Assembly: GCF_040687965.1 (NCBI RefSeq)
Contig: NZ_CP156084.1
Location: 2,356,501-2,420,500, forward strand
Length of the DNA stretch: 64,000 nt
Reading direction: 5' to 3'
Source of the DNA: Methylocystis echinoides
GTDB taxonomy: Bacteria; Pseudomonadota; Alphaproteobacteria; Rhizobiales; Beijerinckiaceae
A program made the translations under genes and the position numbers. The notes below the pieces were generated by a model, which had not been told where the DNA came from, did no database searches, and saw only the letters and a program-made list of their open reading frames with translations. Below, piece by piece: positions 1 to 7,723 of the stretch. The first letter of the stretch is position 1; the number at the start of each line of letters is the position of its first letter.

Positions 1-25
1 CCGAAACGAGAAGCAGCTTCTTCAT
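1..25 (-). CDS. 5' end of an exported protein gene (partial)
   Basis: Only the first eight codons lie in the window. They read MKKLLLVS, a typical start of a Sec signal peptide (two lysines, then a hydrophobic run). A GGAG Shine-Dalgarno sequence sits about seven bases before the ATG, which supports this start. The same frame stays open upstream to an ATG at 382, but that stretch is Arg/Ser-rich and does not look coding, so the short start is preferred. Function cannot be judged from this fragment. Confidence 0.5.
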
Positions 26-159
26 ATCTATTCTCCGAAGGTGAAGCGTTGATTTCAGCTTCGAAACCTGTCTACCTTCGGAAGCCGCATCCGGAATAGA
101 CGCCAGTTTGGCCATCGAATCTGTCCAAATGGGTGAGGAGACCTCTTTGCGCAAAGTCA

Positions 160-357
160 CTAGCCTCCCTCGCTCCCTTTGGTGATTCGTCGGCTCAACG
201 CCTCGCCGATCGCTCGCGTGGGATCGAGAGGTCTGCGGTCCTTGTTGTCGCCCAAGACGATGCAGAGCCCTTCGCATAATGCCGCGCTTAACTGCTGCGA
301 TCTTACGTGACGGCGACATCCGCCCAATATTAATCCGTGCGCGAGACGATGCTCCAT
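160..357 (-). CDS. possible small hypothetical protein
   Basis: A 65-codon frame whose second half (about residues 30-65) has plausible coding character, ending in a charged helix-like tail. The ATG has no convincing Shine-Dalgarno sequence and the first third is more AT-rich. I do not recognise the family. Nothing else can be supported between 26 and 447, which is otherwise the upstream region of the gene leaving the left edge and of the gene at 448. Treat as tentative; it may be non-coding. Confidence 0.25.
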   Translation of the reverse strand: MEHRLAHGLILGGCRRHVRSQQLSAALCEGLCIVLGDNKDRRPLDPTRAIGEALSRRITKGSEGG

Positions 358-447
358 CTGCGAGGTAATTTTTAGTTTTCATTAACCATAACGACCGATC
401 CTTGCCGCCTCATTCGAACCGCCGACCATCCATAGGGGCGTCAGCAT

Positions 448-867
448 ATGACCGAGCAGAGGCGAAGGATGTTTGACATTCTGGTCATATGCGTTCTGCG
501 GTATGGTCTCAGCCAGGATAAGCGCTACGCTCTTGCTGCGCTCGTCGCCTGCCAGGCGCTCCACGACGTGCCCCGAACGCAACTCGTCGGCTACGTCGAA
601 GGTCGTTTGACGGAGTTGCAGGCGAGGCTCGTCGCGTCGCCGACGCCGCACAGCAAGGTCGACGAGAGCTATGCGACGCTCGCCGCCTTTATTCGGTCGA
701 TGGGGTTAGCCAAGGCGCTCAAGGGCGACCGGACGCTTCGCTTCGACAGCGACCGAGCCAAGTTGAGTTTGCGCCGCATCGCCCCCCAGCTTGCCGAGGC
801 GATCGACGCTTGCGACCGTCGCTCGCCCTCTCCAAAGACGCCACGCCCGCTGCAAGCGGTGGCTTGA
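448..867 (+). CDS. hypothetical protein
   Basis: 139 residues, predicted mostly helical, soluble and basic at the C terminus; no signal peptide or membrane segment. AGGGG lies about ten bases before the ATG and serves as ribosome binding site. The opposite strand is also open in two shorter pieces, but only this frame runs through as one reading frame with GC-rich third positions. The family is not recognised. The gene stands alone, followed about 100 bases later by a secreted hypothetical protein on the same strand; no functional link is visible. Confidence 0.5.
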   Translation: MTEQRRRMFDILVICVLRYGLSQDKRYALAALVACQALHDVPRTQLVGYVEGRLTELQARLVASPTPHSKVDESYATLAAFIRSMGLAKALKGDRTLRFDSDRAKLSLRRIAPQLAEAIDACDRRSPSPKTPRPLQAVA

Positions 868-972
868 TCCGGCGTAGCTTTGCTGGAGCAAGAGCGCGCG
901 GGAGGGCTTGACGAACGGACGGGGCTCAACATTTGAGCAAGTTAGCCCTTTCGTGCGTGACGAGTCACTCAG

Positions 973-1560
973 ATGCCTTGCGATGTCTTGGGCAACCGGC
1001 TTTTACTGCTGGCCTCCTTCGCGGGCTCGCTCATGGGCGCTGTTTTGTGCGCGCCGCCGACCAGGGCTGATTTCTTCGATGAGCTTTTTGGCTTCGACGC
1101 TTATGTGCGTCAGCCGATCGCCCCGCGAATGGCTCGGCGTCCGCCAAGGTCGCTCGGCCATTGGCAAAGCTCTCGGATAAAATCCCGTGTCAGCTATGCG
1201 CCGATCTTTCACGAGCGGCTGAGAAAACCTCAAATCGCCTATGAGCCAAATCGCCGCAATGGCGAACCCGGCGGCGAGGCCGCGACGGGAAGCAGCCCCG
1301 TCAGGCCGGCGTTTTGCGGTCGCATGCTCAAAGACGCGCCGAGGTCTCGCCAATTGCTGAACGACAAGACGCTGCGTTCCGGCGACATTGTCGTAACGGA
1401 GGCGGGGATATTGGTCTTCGAAGGCCACGGGGCCTGCCCGCATACGGCGCGAGATTTCATCACGCCTGGAGCCGCCGATCTTTCGAAGAGCAAGCGAAGC
1501 GCGCTTGCGAAACTCGAAGAAGCGGTGCATGCGACGCATGCGCATTATGCGCATCGCTAA
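973..1560 (+). CDS. secreted hypothetical protein (Hyphomicrobiales type)
   Basis: 195 residues. The N terminus is a signal peptide: hydrophobic core at about residues 9-26, and a likely cleavage after a T-R-A motif before DFFDELFG. The middle is low-complexity and basic. The C-terminal half (about 125-175) has the pattern L-L-N-D-K-T-L-R-x-G-D-I-V-V followed by V-F-E-G, which I recall from uncharacterised exported proteins of Bradyrhizobium and relatives, where it follows a variable linker. That recollection is not a database match. It probably acts in the periplasm. The tail is His-rich (HATHAHYAHR), which could bind metal, but this is speculation. A 508-residue-scale overlap on the other strand is a shadow. 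Confidence 0.55.
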   Translation: MPCDVLGNRLLLLASFAGSLMGAVLCAPPTRADFFDELFGFDAYVRQPIAPRMARRPPRSLGHWQSSRIKSRVSYAPIFHERLRKPQIAYEPNRRNGEPGGEAATGSSPVRPAFCGRMLKDAPRSRQLLNDKTLRSGDIVVTEAGILVFEGHGACPHTARDFITPGAADLSKSKRSALAKLEEAVHATHAHYAHR

Positions 1561-1586
1561 CCCTGACAGAGAAAAAAATTGAAGCG

Positions 1587-1844
1587 TCAGGTCGTCGCTG
1601 CCTGACATAACGCCACAGTGGGATAAGCGAGCGCGCCCACCAGATCGCCGACCGCGTCCGCGGTTGCGAAGTCGCCGATCCAGAGGATGATGATCCCCTT
1701 GCTGATCTCCGCAAGGGCGAAACCGCCATAGGCGGCGGTCTGGGCGCGCAAGCTTGTGGAGAGGCTAAACGCGGGGTCGGGCCAAGTCCTCACAGCGACG
1801 CCGGGTTCAATCTGCCGCCGCGGAGATGTTTGACTGAAACGCAT
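1587..1844 (-). CDS. possible hypothetical protein or gene remnant
   Basis: An 86-codon frame with GC-rich third positions and a hydrophobic middle (A-L-A-E-I-S-K-G-I-I-I-L-W-I-G-D region). No Shine-Dalgarno sequence precedes the ATG at 1844; a TTG eight codons further upstream is no better. It could be the C-terminal remnant of a membrane protein or chance. The rest of the 480-base gap between the secreted protein and ackA holds only the terminator-like hairpin listed separately. Confidence 0.25.
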   Translation of the reverse strand: MRFSQTSPRRQIEPGVAVRTWPDPAFSLSTSLRAQTAAYGGFALAEISKGIIILWIGDFATADAVGDLVGALAYPTVALCQAATT

Positions 1845-1902
1845 TAAAAGACCCCGGCTCACGCGCAAACGAACTGGAAGTCACGATCGACCCGCAATAG
1901 GG

Positions 1903-1943
1903 CGCTTGCATGGCGAAATCGCAGCCATGCAAGCGGTGTTTTT
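1903..1943 (+). terminator. rho-independent terminator upstream of ackA
   Basis: A perfect 12-base inverted repeat (1903-1914 and 1924-1935, nine-base loop) is followed within four bases by five T residues at 1939-1943 on the plus strand. It looks like an intrinsic terminator for plus-strand transcription, yet it lies about 100 bases before the ackA start, so it either ends an upstream transcript or works in the ackA leader. On the minus strand no T-run follows. Confidence 0.6.
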
Positions 1944-2040
1944 CCAAAATCAGCTTCGGCCGCGCCGAACTTGAGCGGCCGGCTCTCCCAGAATATGACA
2001 GACAGAGCCCAAGCCTAACCTCGCCAGACGGAATCTCGAC

Positions 2041-3228
2041 ATGACCAGCATCGCCGTCGTTAATGCGGGCTCCTCCAGCATCAAATTCGCTGTTTTCGGC
2101 GCTGCGTCGACCCCCAAATTGAGGCTGAGAGGGCTGATCGAGGGAATTGGCGCGACGCCGCGCGCGAGTCTCTCCGACGCCAAAGGGGAGACGCTGCTGA
2201 GAGAGGAGCCGCCGCCGGAGGGCTTCGATCACGCCGCCGCGACGCAGGCGATGATGCGCATGGCGGCGCCCTGGCTCGACGGAGGAGACATCGTCGCCGT
2301 CGGTCATCGCGTCGTTCACGGCGGCCCCGAATTCTCGGCGCCGCTGCGGCTCACGCCGGTTATCGTCGACCGTCTCATGACGTTCATTCCGCTCGCGCCG
2401 CTCCACCAGCCTCACAACCTCGCGGTGATCCGCGCCATGTTCGCCGCCTATCCTGACCTGCCGCAGATCGCCTGTTTCGATACGGCTTTTCACCGCAGCC
2501 AGCCGCAAATCGCGCAAGCTTTCGCCATCCCGCGGAAATATTCAGAAGAAGGCGTCAGACGCTACGGGTTCCACGGCATTTCCTATCAGTATGTCGTCAG
2601 ACGCTTGAAGGAGGCGGCCCCGGATCTCGCGATGGGCCGGGTCATCGTCGGCCATCTTGGCAATGGCGCAAGTCTTTGTGCGGTCAGCGCCGGCCGCAGC
2701 GTCGCAAGCACGATGGGTTTTACGGCCGTCGACGGCCTGATGATGGGCACGCGTTGCGGCGCGCTGGACCCGGGCGTCCTTATTTATATGATGGATCAGT
2801 ATCGGATGGGCGCTCGCGATCTCGAGGATTTGATCTATCGACAATCCGGCCTGCTCGGCGTATCGGGCCTTTCATCGGATATGCGAAGCTTGCGCGCCGC
2901 CGGCGCACCCGAGGCGAAGGAGGCGATCGCACTTTTTGTCTATCGGATTTTGCGCGAGATCGGCTCGCTTGCGGCGGCGCTCGGCGGCCTCGACACCCTC
3001 GTGTTTACCGGTGGAATTGGCGAAAACGATCAGGAGACTCGGGCGGCGGTCGCGGCCGGCTGCGCTTGGCTGGGCGTCTCTTTGGACGATGAGGCCAACA
3101 GGCGCCATGCGCTGCGCATTTCCACTGAGGGCTCTGCGGTCGCCGTGCTGGTCATTCCCACAGACGAAGAGGTGGAGATCGCGCGGAGCGCGTGGGAGTT
3201 CGGCCGCGACGCAGCGGGGCGCTACTGA
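2041..3228 (+). CDS. ackA: acetate kinase
   Basis: Acetate kinase interconverts acetyl phosphate plus ADP with acetate plus ATP in the cytoplasm. The 395-residue length is usual. The N terminus reads V-x-N-A-G-S-S-S-I-K-F, the ASKHA phosphate-binding signature. Further on are the GHR-V-V-H-G-G motif (about 80-88), R-Y-G-F-H-G (about 175), G-H-L-G-N-G-A-S (about 205), M-G-T-R-C-G (about 235) and G-G-I-G-E-N (about 325). No phosphotransacetylase or phosphoketolase gene is adjacent, so its acetyl phosphate source is not shown here. The last codons overlap by seven bases the end of the convergent extensin-family gene. A terminator-like hairpin lies about 100 bases upstream and may take part in control. 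Confidence 0.95.
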   Translation: MTSIAVVNAGSSSIKFAVFGAASTPKLRLRGLIEGIGATPRASLSDAKGETLLREEPPPEGFDHAAATQAMMRMAAPWLDGGDIVAVGHRVVHGGPEFSAPLRLTPVIVDRLMTFIPLAPLHQPHNLAVIRAMFAAYPDLPQIACFDTAFHRSQPQIAQAFAIPRKYSEEGVRRYGFHGISYQYVVRRLKEAAPDLAMGRVIVGHLGNGASLCAVSAGRSVASTMGFTAVDGLMMGTRCGALDPGVLIYMMDQYRMGARDLEDLIYRQSGLLGVSGLSSDMRSLRAAGAPEAKEAIALFVYRILREIGSLAAALGGLDTLVFTGGIGENDQETRAAVAAGCAWLGVSLDDEANRRHALRISTEGSAVAVLVIPTDEEVEIARSAWEFGRDAAGRY

Positions 3229-3917
3229 CAGATTCTGTAGCTATCGCGAGAGCCGTGCGGCTGCAGATCGACGTGCAGGTGGTCTTCATGAAACCCATCG
3301 GGGGAGCCGGGCCCCAGCACAGTCGTAAACCAGCCACAGGCTGTGCGACGGACAACGTCGAAGAGGTTTTTTGACCGCTGATCGTCTGGCTCGTCGGCGT
3401 AGACGCTGCGTCTATTGGAGAGTTTGAAAGCGGAAATGTCCAGCGCCAGACCAAGAGCGTGCGCGCTCATTTTGGCGTCGGGCGCGCGATTGCGCCTGCG
3501 GCACTCATAGCCCGGACCGGTGACGACGGACGTCAGGGCGGCGCCGAATTCAGCCTGAAACAGCGGCGCGACGGCGTCTCGCAGCCAATCGGCCAAGCGC
3601 TCAGCAAGCCGACACTCGATCATGGGGCGTTGCGGGAAAGTTATTGGCGTCCCGGCGCCGCGGCTGGCGGCTACGGCCTCTAACCGGATCGGTGCGTCGA
3701 TGACGCAAGCACCCTCCTCATGCCGCGTCAAAGACTCATACTCGACCCCCAACGCGGTCAGTCGCGCAAGGCAGGCCCTTCGATCCTCATCGGCTCCCTC
3801 AGGCTTGGAGGGTGGGGAATACAAATCGTTCGGCGCCCTGGGCGGCAATGGCTGCGAGGCGGCGGCGCCTGTGAAAACGAGGGCGGCCGCAAAGGTCCTC
3901 GCTGCGCATGGCGTCAT
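3222..3917 (-). CDS. extensin-family (DacB/M15-like) protein
   Basis: 231 residues with an N-terminal signal peptide (hydrophobic stretch about 8-20). The body matches the bacterial 'extensin-like C-terminal' family, a fold related to LAS/M15 metallopeptidases. Visible motifs are C-R-R-R-N near residue 140, S-A-H-A-L-G-L-A-L-D-I-S (about 152-163) and the terminal H-E-D-H-L-H-V-D-L (about 212-220); their histidines and aspartates are the presumed metal ligands. Members are periplasmic and presumed to act on peptidoglycan, but the activity is unproven in general. Cys residues may form disulfides. The gene ends inside the end of ackA (convergent, seven-base overlap). Confidence 0.8.
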   Translation of the reverse strand: MTPCAARTFAAALVFTGAAASQPLPPRAPNDLYSPPSKPEGADEDRRACLARLTALGVEYESLTRHEEGACVIDAPIRLEAVAASRGAGTPITFPQRPMIECRLAERLADWLRDAVAPLFQAEFGAALTSVVTGPGYECRRRNRAPDAKMSAHALGLALDISAFKLSNRRSVYADEPDDQRSKNLFDVVRRTACGWFTTVLGPGSPDGFHEDHLHVDLQPHGSRDSYRICQ

Positions 3918-4108
3918 TCGCCCGTCTTTCTTGTTGTCATCTTGAACATGTCGCTTTTGCGCTAATTCTCGCGGGCGGTTGGCGCTTCAAGCGGAGCGGC
4001 GGCGACGCCCGCCCCTGCTCGAGGCGGGGCCTCGCGTTGCGAGGCGCCAGATTTTGACGCAACGACGCGCGCGATTCTGAATTCCAGCCGGCCCTGATCG
4101 CCTGCGTC

Positions 4109-4318
4109 GTGAGCGACCGCGATCACAGCGTTACAGCGCTACGGACGACGAAACAGTGCGTCAGCGCGATACCCGACGTCAGGCTCGCTGAGAGGGTCGT
4201 TGCAATCGACAATTGCTCCGGACGCGATGTCGACTACTGTCTTTTCGGTCTGGAAGCGGTCAAAGCCGCGGTCGATTCGTGGTTGACGGAGAGACGCTTG
4301 CACTCGAAGGCGCCATGA
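4109..4318 (+). CDS. possible small hypothetical protein
   Basis: A 69-codon GTG-started frame with believable codon use, a mixed alpha/beta pattern (V-D-Y-C-L-F-G-L-E-A-V-K-A-A-V-D-S-W-L) and no export signal. There is no good Shine-Dalgarno sequence. It lies alone between the extensin-family gene and a convergent secreted protein gene. Upstream, at 4029-4045, is a perfect seven-base stem with a three-base loop, of unknown purpose. Unrecognised family. Confidence 0.35.
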   Translation: MSDRDHSVTALRTTKQCVSAIPDVRLAERVVAIDNCSGRDVDYCLFGLEAVKAAVDSWLTERRLHSKAP

Positions 4319-4345
4319 CGCCGATTGAACTAATCCTATAGTAAG

Positions 4346-4374
4346 ACGCCCCACGCGGCGACCGCGTGGGGCGT
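4346..4374 (-). terminator. hairpin after the Gly/Tyr/His-rich protein gene
   Basis: Perfect 13-base stem (4346-4358 with 4362-4374) and a three-base loop, 22 bases beyond the stop of the minus-strand gene 4396-4794. There is no T-run on either side, so it may be a rho-independent terminator of weak type or an mRNA 3' end stabiliser. It could serve both converging transcripts. Confidence 0.55.
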
Positions 4375-4395
4375 TCCAGAGTGTCAGGAACCTGC

Positions 4396-4794
4396 TTAGA
4401 ACGGACCAAGGCCCAGCCCTAACAAGCCGCCTCCAGCGAATCCGAGCCCGAACAGGCCGCCGCCGCCATAGCCATAAGTTCCGCAAGGCGAAGCCGCCCC
4501 GTAGACGTCGCCGGCATAGCCATAAGTGCCGCAACCCGCGCAGCATCCTCCGCCGTAGCCATAGGCCGCCGGCGCCCCGTAACCATAAACGGCGGGAGCG
4601 GCATAACCATAAACGGCCCGGCCTGCGTAGCCCCAATGGCGATGGATGCCGGCGTGACGATGCCAATCCTTGTGCCATCCTGCGTGCCAGCCAAAGTGCC
4701 GATGACCCGCCTGGGCTGTACTGGTGAAAGTGAGCCCCGCGCCCGCGGCGATGGCGGTCGCCAAAGCGATCGTCTTGATGCATTTGAGATTCAT
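4396..4794 (-). CDS. exported Gly/Tyr/Ala/His-rich repeat protein
   Basis: 132 residues. Residues 1-29 form a signal peptide ending A-Q-A, so the mature protein is periplasmic or outside the cell. It begins with a His/Trp-rich segment (residues about 30-55, with H-x-H and W-H-x-x-W-H patterns), followed by repeats of the type Y-G-Y-A-A-P-A, a C-C-A-G-C-G patch (about 83-88) and a Gly-Leu tail. The His and Cys patches suggest metal binding, but this is inference. GGAGGG a few bases before the ATG is a strong ribosome binding site. Low-complexity proteins like this evolve fast, so no family is claimed. Confidence 0.75.
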   Translation of the reverse strand: MNLKCIKTIALATAIAAGAGLTFTSTAQAGHRHFGWHAGWHKDWHRHAGIHRHWGYAGRAVYGYAAPAVYGYGAPAAYGYGGGCCAGCGTYGYAGDVYGAASPCGTYGYGGGGLFGLGFAGGGLLGLGLGPF

Positions 4795-5075
4795 AGTGCC
4801 CTCCTGCTTGAAAAGACCGCGGCCAGCGCCCCCGCAATCGGTCTGCCTTTCGCTTGGCGCCGCGACTGACAGGCGGTCGATATCGCGGGCAAGTTGGGCT
4901 GCCTGCCGTCATGTCAAGCGAAGCGGCAAAAAAACCGTCGCGTTTGGTTGGCAGAGTTCTCGCCACAGGCAGTTGGAAGAGCGCAAAGGCCTGTGCGAAT
5001 AAAAACTTCTCGAAGCCGAGGCGCTTGCGTTATAGCCTCGCCCGTGCCCACGCTGGGCATGAAGGAGTTCAGGAT

Positions 5076-5654
5076 ATGCAGAAGCCTTTTGATGTTTTTG
5101 TCTTGGAAGCGCCTGACGCGCTCGCCGTGCATTGGGGTTGGGCGCTCGCGCTGGGCGTCGCCATCGGAGTCCTCGGCATTCTGGCGATCATTCGGGCGAC
5201 CGCAGCGACCAAGATCGCGGTCGGCTTTCTAGGCATTCTGCTCATCACCTCCGCGGCCGCCATTCTATTGTTCAGCGTTTCCGTCGCCGGCCTGTGGAGC
5301 GACTTCTTCGTGCACGTCCTTTGGGGCGTTCTCGTCGGCGTCGTCGGCGTCATTCTGCTGACGCGGCCGATGCTCAGCGCCGAGGCGCTCACGCTGATGA
5401 TCGCCTTTTATTTCCTCATCAGCGGCTTCTCGACGATCGGCTACGCCTTTTCAGCGCATCTCGACGGGCTGTGGGTTTATTTGCTGCAGGGCGGCGTGGA
5501 TCTGCTCCTCGGCCTGCTCCTCCTGACCGGATGGCCGTTTACGGGCGACTGGGCGATCGGGACCTTCGTGGGGATTGATCTGCTCTTTAAGAGCTGGTCC
5601 ATCATCGCACTGGCGCTGGGCCTGCGCGCGATCTCCGAAGGGCCGCTTTTCTGA
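5076..5654 (+). CDS. HdeD-family (DUF308) membrane protein
   Basis: 192 residues with about six hydrophobic segments spread over the whole length, arranged as pairs separated by short loops, as in HdeD/DUF308 proteins. Segments appear near residues 17-37, 43-63, 72-92, 98-118, 127-147 and 160-185. HdeD of E. coli is an inner membrane protein tied to acid resistance; the molecular activity is unknown. The start at 5076 is set by GAAGGAG at 5061-5067; an in-frame longer version beginning near 4854 adds only a basic non-coding-like leader. A terminator follows directly. Confidence 0.8.
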   Translation: MQKPFDVFVLEAPDALAVHWGWALALGVAIGVLGILAIIRATAATKIAVGFLGILLITSAAAILLFSVSVAGLWSDFFVHVLWGVLVGVVGVILLTRPMLSAEALTLMIAFYFLISGFSTIGYAFSAHLDGLWVYLLQGGVDLLLGLLLLTGWPFTGDWAIGTFVGIDLLFKSWSIIALALGLRAISEGPLF

Positions 5655-5666
5655 GCGTCAAAAAAC

Positions 5667-5697
5667 GGGACGCCGGTTTGCGAGCATCCGGCGTCCC
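5667..5697 (+). terminator. terminator of the HdeD-like gene
   Basis: A ten-base perfect stem (5667-5676 with 5688-5697) with an eleven-base loop starts 12 bases after the stop codon. A run of A residues precedes it at 5660-5665, which would be a T-run in the opposite direction, so it could also stop minus-strand transcripts. Confidence 0.6.
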
Positions 5698-5899
5698 CGA
5701 AAATGGGGCGGGCTGTCCCCGTTCGCTCTGGCTACGGCCGCGCCACTGCGCTGCAAGCGAGCTTGCTCTACCGTTTTTTGCCTTCCGAGCGGGCGGCTGC
5801 GCCTGTATGTTTTTTCAAATGCCAACGGCCGCGTCTCGTCGACGGCCTTTCATTATCCGCGCGTGCGCGAATTCGGGTCCGAGCCAGGCAGGCGAAAGC

Positions 5900-6727
5900 A
5901 TGCATATCGTCGCATTCGTGACGCAGAAGGGCGGAGCGGGAAAAAGCACGCTCGCGAGCAATCTCGCCGTCGCGGCCCATCTCGCGGGCGAGCGCGTCTT
6001 CATTTGCGATCTCGATCCGCTCCAGTCTCTGGTGAAATGGTCGAGGCTGCGCAAGGCCGTCGATATTCCTGTCGAGCACATTCCCGCTCACAAGCTCGAG
6101 CTCGCGCTTCATTCCCTCGGCAGGGACGGCGTGACCGTCGCCGTGATCGACACGCCGGGCGCCCATTCGGAGGGGTCGCTGCGAGCCGTTCGCGTGGCCG
6201 ATTTTTGCATCGTCCCGGCGCGGCCGAATATTCTCGATATCTGGGCGAGCGAGGAAACCGTCGCCACGATCAAGGCCGCCCGCAAGGACTTCGCCTTTCT
6301 GCTCAACCAATGTCCGCCCGCCCAGCAGAGCGGGCGCGTCGCGCGCGGCGCGCAGGTGCTGCAAGAGTTGGGCGCCCTGCTCGCGCCGATGATCTCGACG
6401 CGCGTCGATTACCAGGAGGCTGTTCTGCTGGGTCTCGGGGCCTGCGAGTTGAGACCCAGAGGGGCGGCCGCGCGAGAGATGGCGACCCTCTGGGCAGGGG
6501 TGAAAACGCGGCTGGAGGAGCGCGAAAGGCAGAGGCTGGACGATCGGGTCATCGCATCCAACCCCGTCCTTGCCTCCTACCGCGAAATCTTCGACCAAGC
6601 GGCCAGAGTCGGCGATCTGTACACTGATTTCTTCAGGGCCATGCTGCCCCTTGCTCAGCAGCGGCCCGGCAGGGCCGCGGGTGACGAAGAGGAGGAGGAG
6701 ACCGTCCGACCGCGCCGTCGCAGCTGA
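5900..6727 (+). CDS. orphan ParA/MinD-family ATPase
   Basis: 275 residues. The N terminus M-H-I-V-A-F-V-T-Q-K-G-G-A-G-K-S-T carries the deviant Walker A motif of ParA-type ATPases (signature lysine plus P-loop, residues 10-17). Then follow C-D-L-D-P (about 37-41, A') and V-I-D-T-P-G (about 90-95, Walker B). The C terminus is an acidic EEEEE stretch followed by Arg residues. No parB, parS cluster or replication gene is adjacent, so this is not a plasmid partition operon. Such orphans position cargo like chemoreceptor arrays, carboxysomes or storage granules in other bacteria; its cargo is unknown. The start at 5900 begins exactly at the conserved beta-strand; the longer in-frame extension to 5678 lacks family features. 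Confidence 0.85.
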   Translation: MHIVAFVTQKGGAGKSTLASNLAVAAHLAGERVFICDLDPLQSLVKWSRLRKAVDIPVEHIPAHKLELALHSLGRDGVTVAVIDTPGAHSEGSLRAVRVADFCIVPARPNILDIWASEETVATIKAARKDFAFLLNQCPPAQQSGRVARGAQVLQELGALLAPMISTRVDYQEAVLLGLGACELRPRGAAAREMATLWAGVKTRLEERERQRLDDRVIASNPVLASYREIFDQAARVGDLYTDFFRAMLPLAQQRPGRAAGDEEEEETVRPRRRS

Positions 6728-6831
6728 CGACCTTCTCGGAGGGTCCCGGCGCGCGGACCTTCTTTTCGTCCCCAGCGTTTATTTGCTGTTGGCTCGCGAC
6801 CCCCGCGCCGCCGGGGGCAGGAGGGAGCGAG

Positions 6832-7062
6832 ATGATCGTCGCCGTCGAGACGCTTTTTCTGACCGCCCTGCTGAGCGCCTTTATCGGCATTGTGGCGTTC
6901 CTGGCTTTCGCCAGCCCGCAGGCCCGCGGCTCCACCACGATGAGGGGCGCTCTCGCGGGACTTATTGTCGCGGCGAGCGTCGCCGCGCTCGGGTCATTTT
7001 TCCTCTATGCTGTAAGCCCCCATGAGCAAGCGCGACAGACGGTCTACGGCGGGGAGCCTTGA
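6832..7062 (+). CDS. small two-helix membrane protein
   Basis: 76 residues with two hydrophobic helices (about 3-27 and 41-62) joined by a short polar loop, so a small inner membrane protein. GGGAGCGAG just before the ATG gives a clear ribosome binding site. It follows the ParA gene by about 100 bases on the same strand and may be co-transcribed. A GC-rich perfect hairpin at 7063-7080 begins right after the stop. Family not recognised. Confidence 0.6.
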   Translation: MIVAVETLFLTALLSAFIGIVAFLAFASPQARGSTTMRGALAGLIVAASVAALGSFFLYAVSPHEQARQTVYGGEP

Positions 7063-7142
7063 GCGCGGCGGGCGCCGCGCGAAGGGCTTTAATTCTCGGG
7101 CCCTAGACCCGATATGCAGGCCACGACGGAAGGGGTTCCTTG

Positions 7143-7373
7143 ATGACAGACAACACAAATGACGACATGGACGGCCTGTCCGACCCCTTTAGCTACGAGG
7201 ATCTCGTCTCCCAGCGGGCGATGGCCTTCTACCATGTCGCCCGACTCACCGACACGGTTCAGGACGAGGCGGTGAAGGACCTGTGCCTCACGATGCTGCG
7301 CAAGCTGAACGCCAGCATCAAGGCCCCGTCGACGGCCGAATTGAGGAGTATCGAAGGGAATAAGGCGCGCTGA
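7143..7373 (+). CDS. small acidic helical protein, unknown
   Basis: 76 residues. It starts with an acidic, disordered-looking stretch (T-D-N-T-N-D-D-M-D-G) and continues with two amphipathic helices (about 18-45 and 46-60). GAAGGGG about eight bases before the ATG supports this start; a TTG one codon earlier is less likely. No signal peptide. Not recognised. It may belong with the ParA and small membrane protein genes, which point the same way. Confidence 0.55.
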   Translation: MTDNTNDDMDGLSDPFSYEDLVSQRAMAFYHVARLTDTVQDEAVKDLCLTMLRKLNASIKAPSTAELRSIEGNKAR

Positions 7374-7510
7374 TCCACACCCTCGGTTGTGTCCTGGGCG
7401 CCACAGCTGAGGCGCTTCGTGTCCTCGTCCGATGGTTGAACACAGTTTTGCCACAGCTCGCGCCTCCAATTCATGCGTGCTCTCCTTGGGCATTTCCTCC
7501 CTGAACTTGG
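7374..7510. other. unassigned stretch before a strong terminator
   Basis: About 137 bases between the stop of the small acidic protein gene and a strong terminator. It may be a long 3' untranslated region or the body of a small RNA. Minus-strand frames starting near 7493 have a good Shine-Dalgarno sequence but translate to a shadow of the plus-strand gene. From 7540 to 7723 I see only the promoter region of the next gene. Confidence 0.3.
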
Positions 7511-7539
7511 GCCGCTGGCCAACCAGCGGCTCCTTTTTT
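7511..7539 (+). terminator. strong rho-independent terminator
   Basis: Eight-base perfect stem (7511-7518 and 7523-7530), four-base loop, then TCC and a run of six T residues. This is the clearest intrinsic terminator of the window and faces plus-strand transcription from the ParA region. Confidence 0.8.
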
Positions 7540-7723
7540 GTCCGCGCGCGGGCGCTGGTGTTTTGGCCTGTGGAGAACTTGCCTAAAACACTGTTCTGCG
7601 AGGCGGATTAGAGGCAAACCGTAATCCCGGCGGTTTTTCGGCGCGCGGCGATCGCGTATGCTCCTGTGAGCCTGCGCGCAAATCTCGCAGGAAATCGACG
7701 GCCATTTATGAAGGGACGTGTGA

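Noticed and set aside
1-382. 127-codon minus-strand frame running through the left edge from 382
   Set aside because: Open by chance in GC-rich DNA: Arg/Ser/Gln-rich leader and no ribosome binding site, whereas the inner ATG at 25 has one and begins a signal peptide.
4139-4966. 275-codon minus-strand frame spanning the Gly/Tyr/His-rich gene
   Set aside because: Arg/Leu-rich out-of-frame reading; the 4396-4794 frame has a signal peptide and ribosome binding site.
7089-7493. Minus-strand frame with a very good Shine-Dalgarno sequence (GGGAGGA before the ATG)
   Set aside because: Its translation is the mirror of the small acidic protein gene for most of its length and has no family features; the Shine-Dalgarno match alone is not enough.
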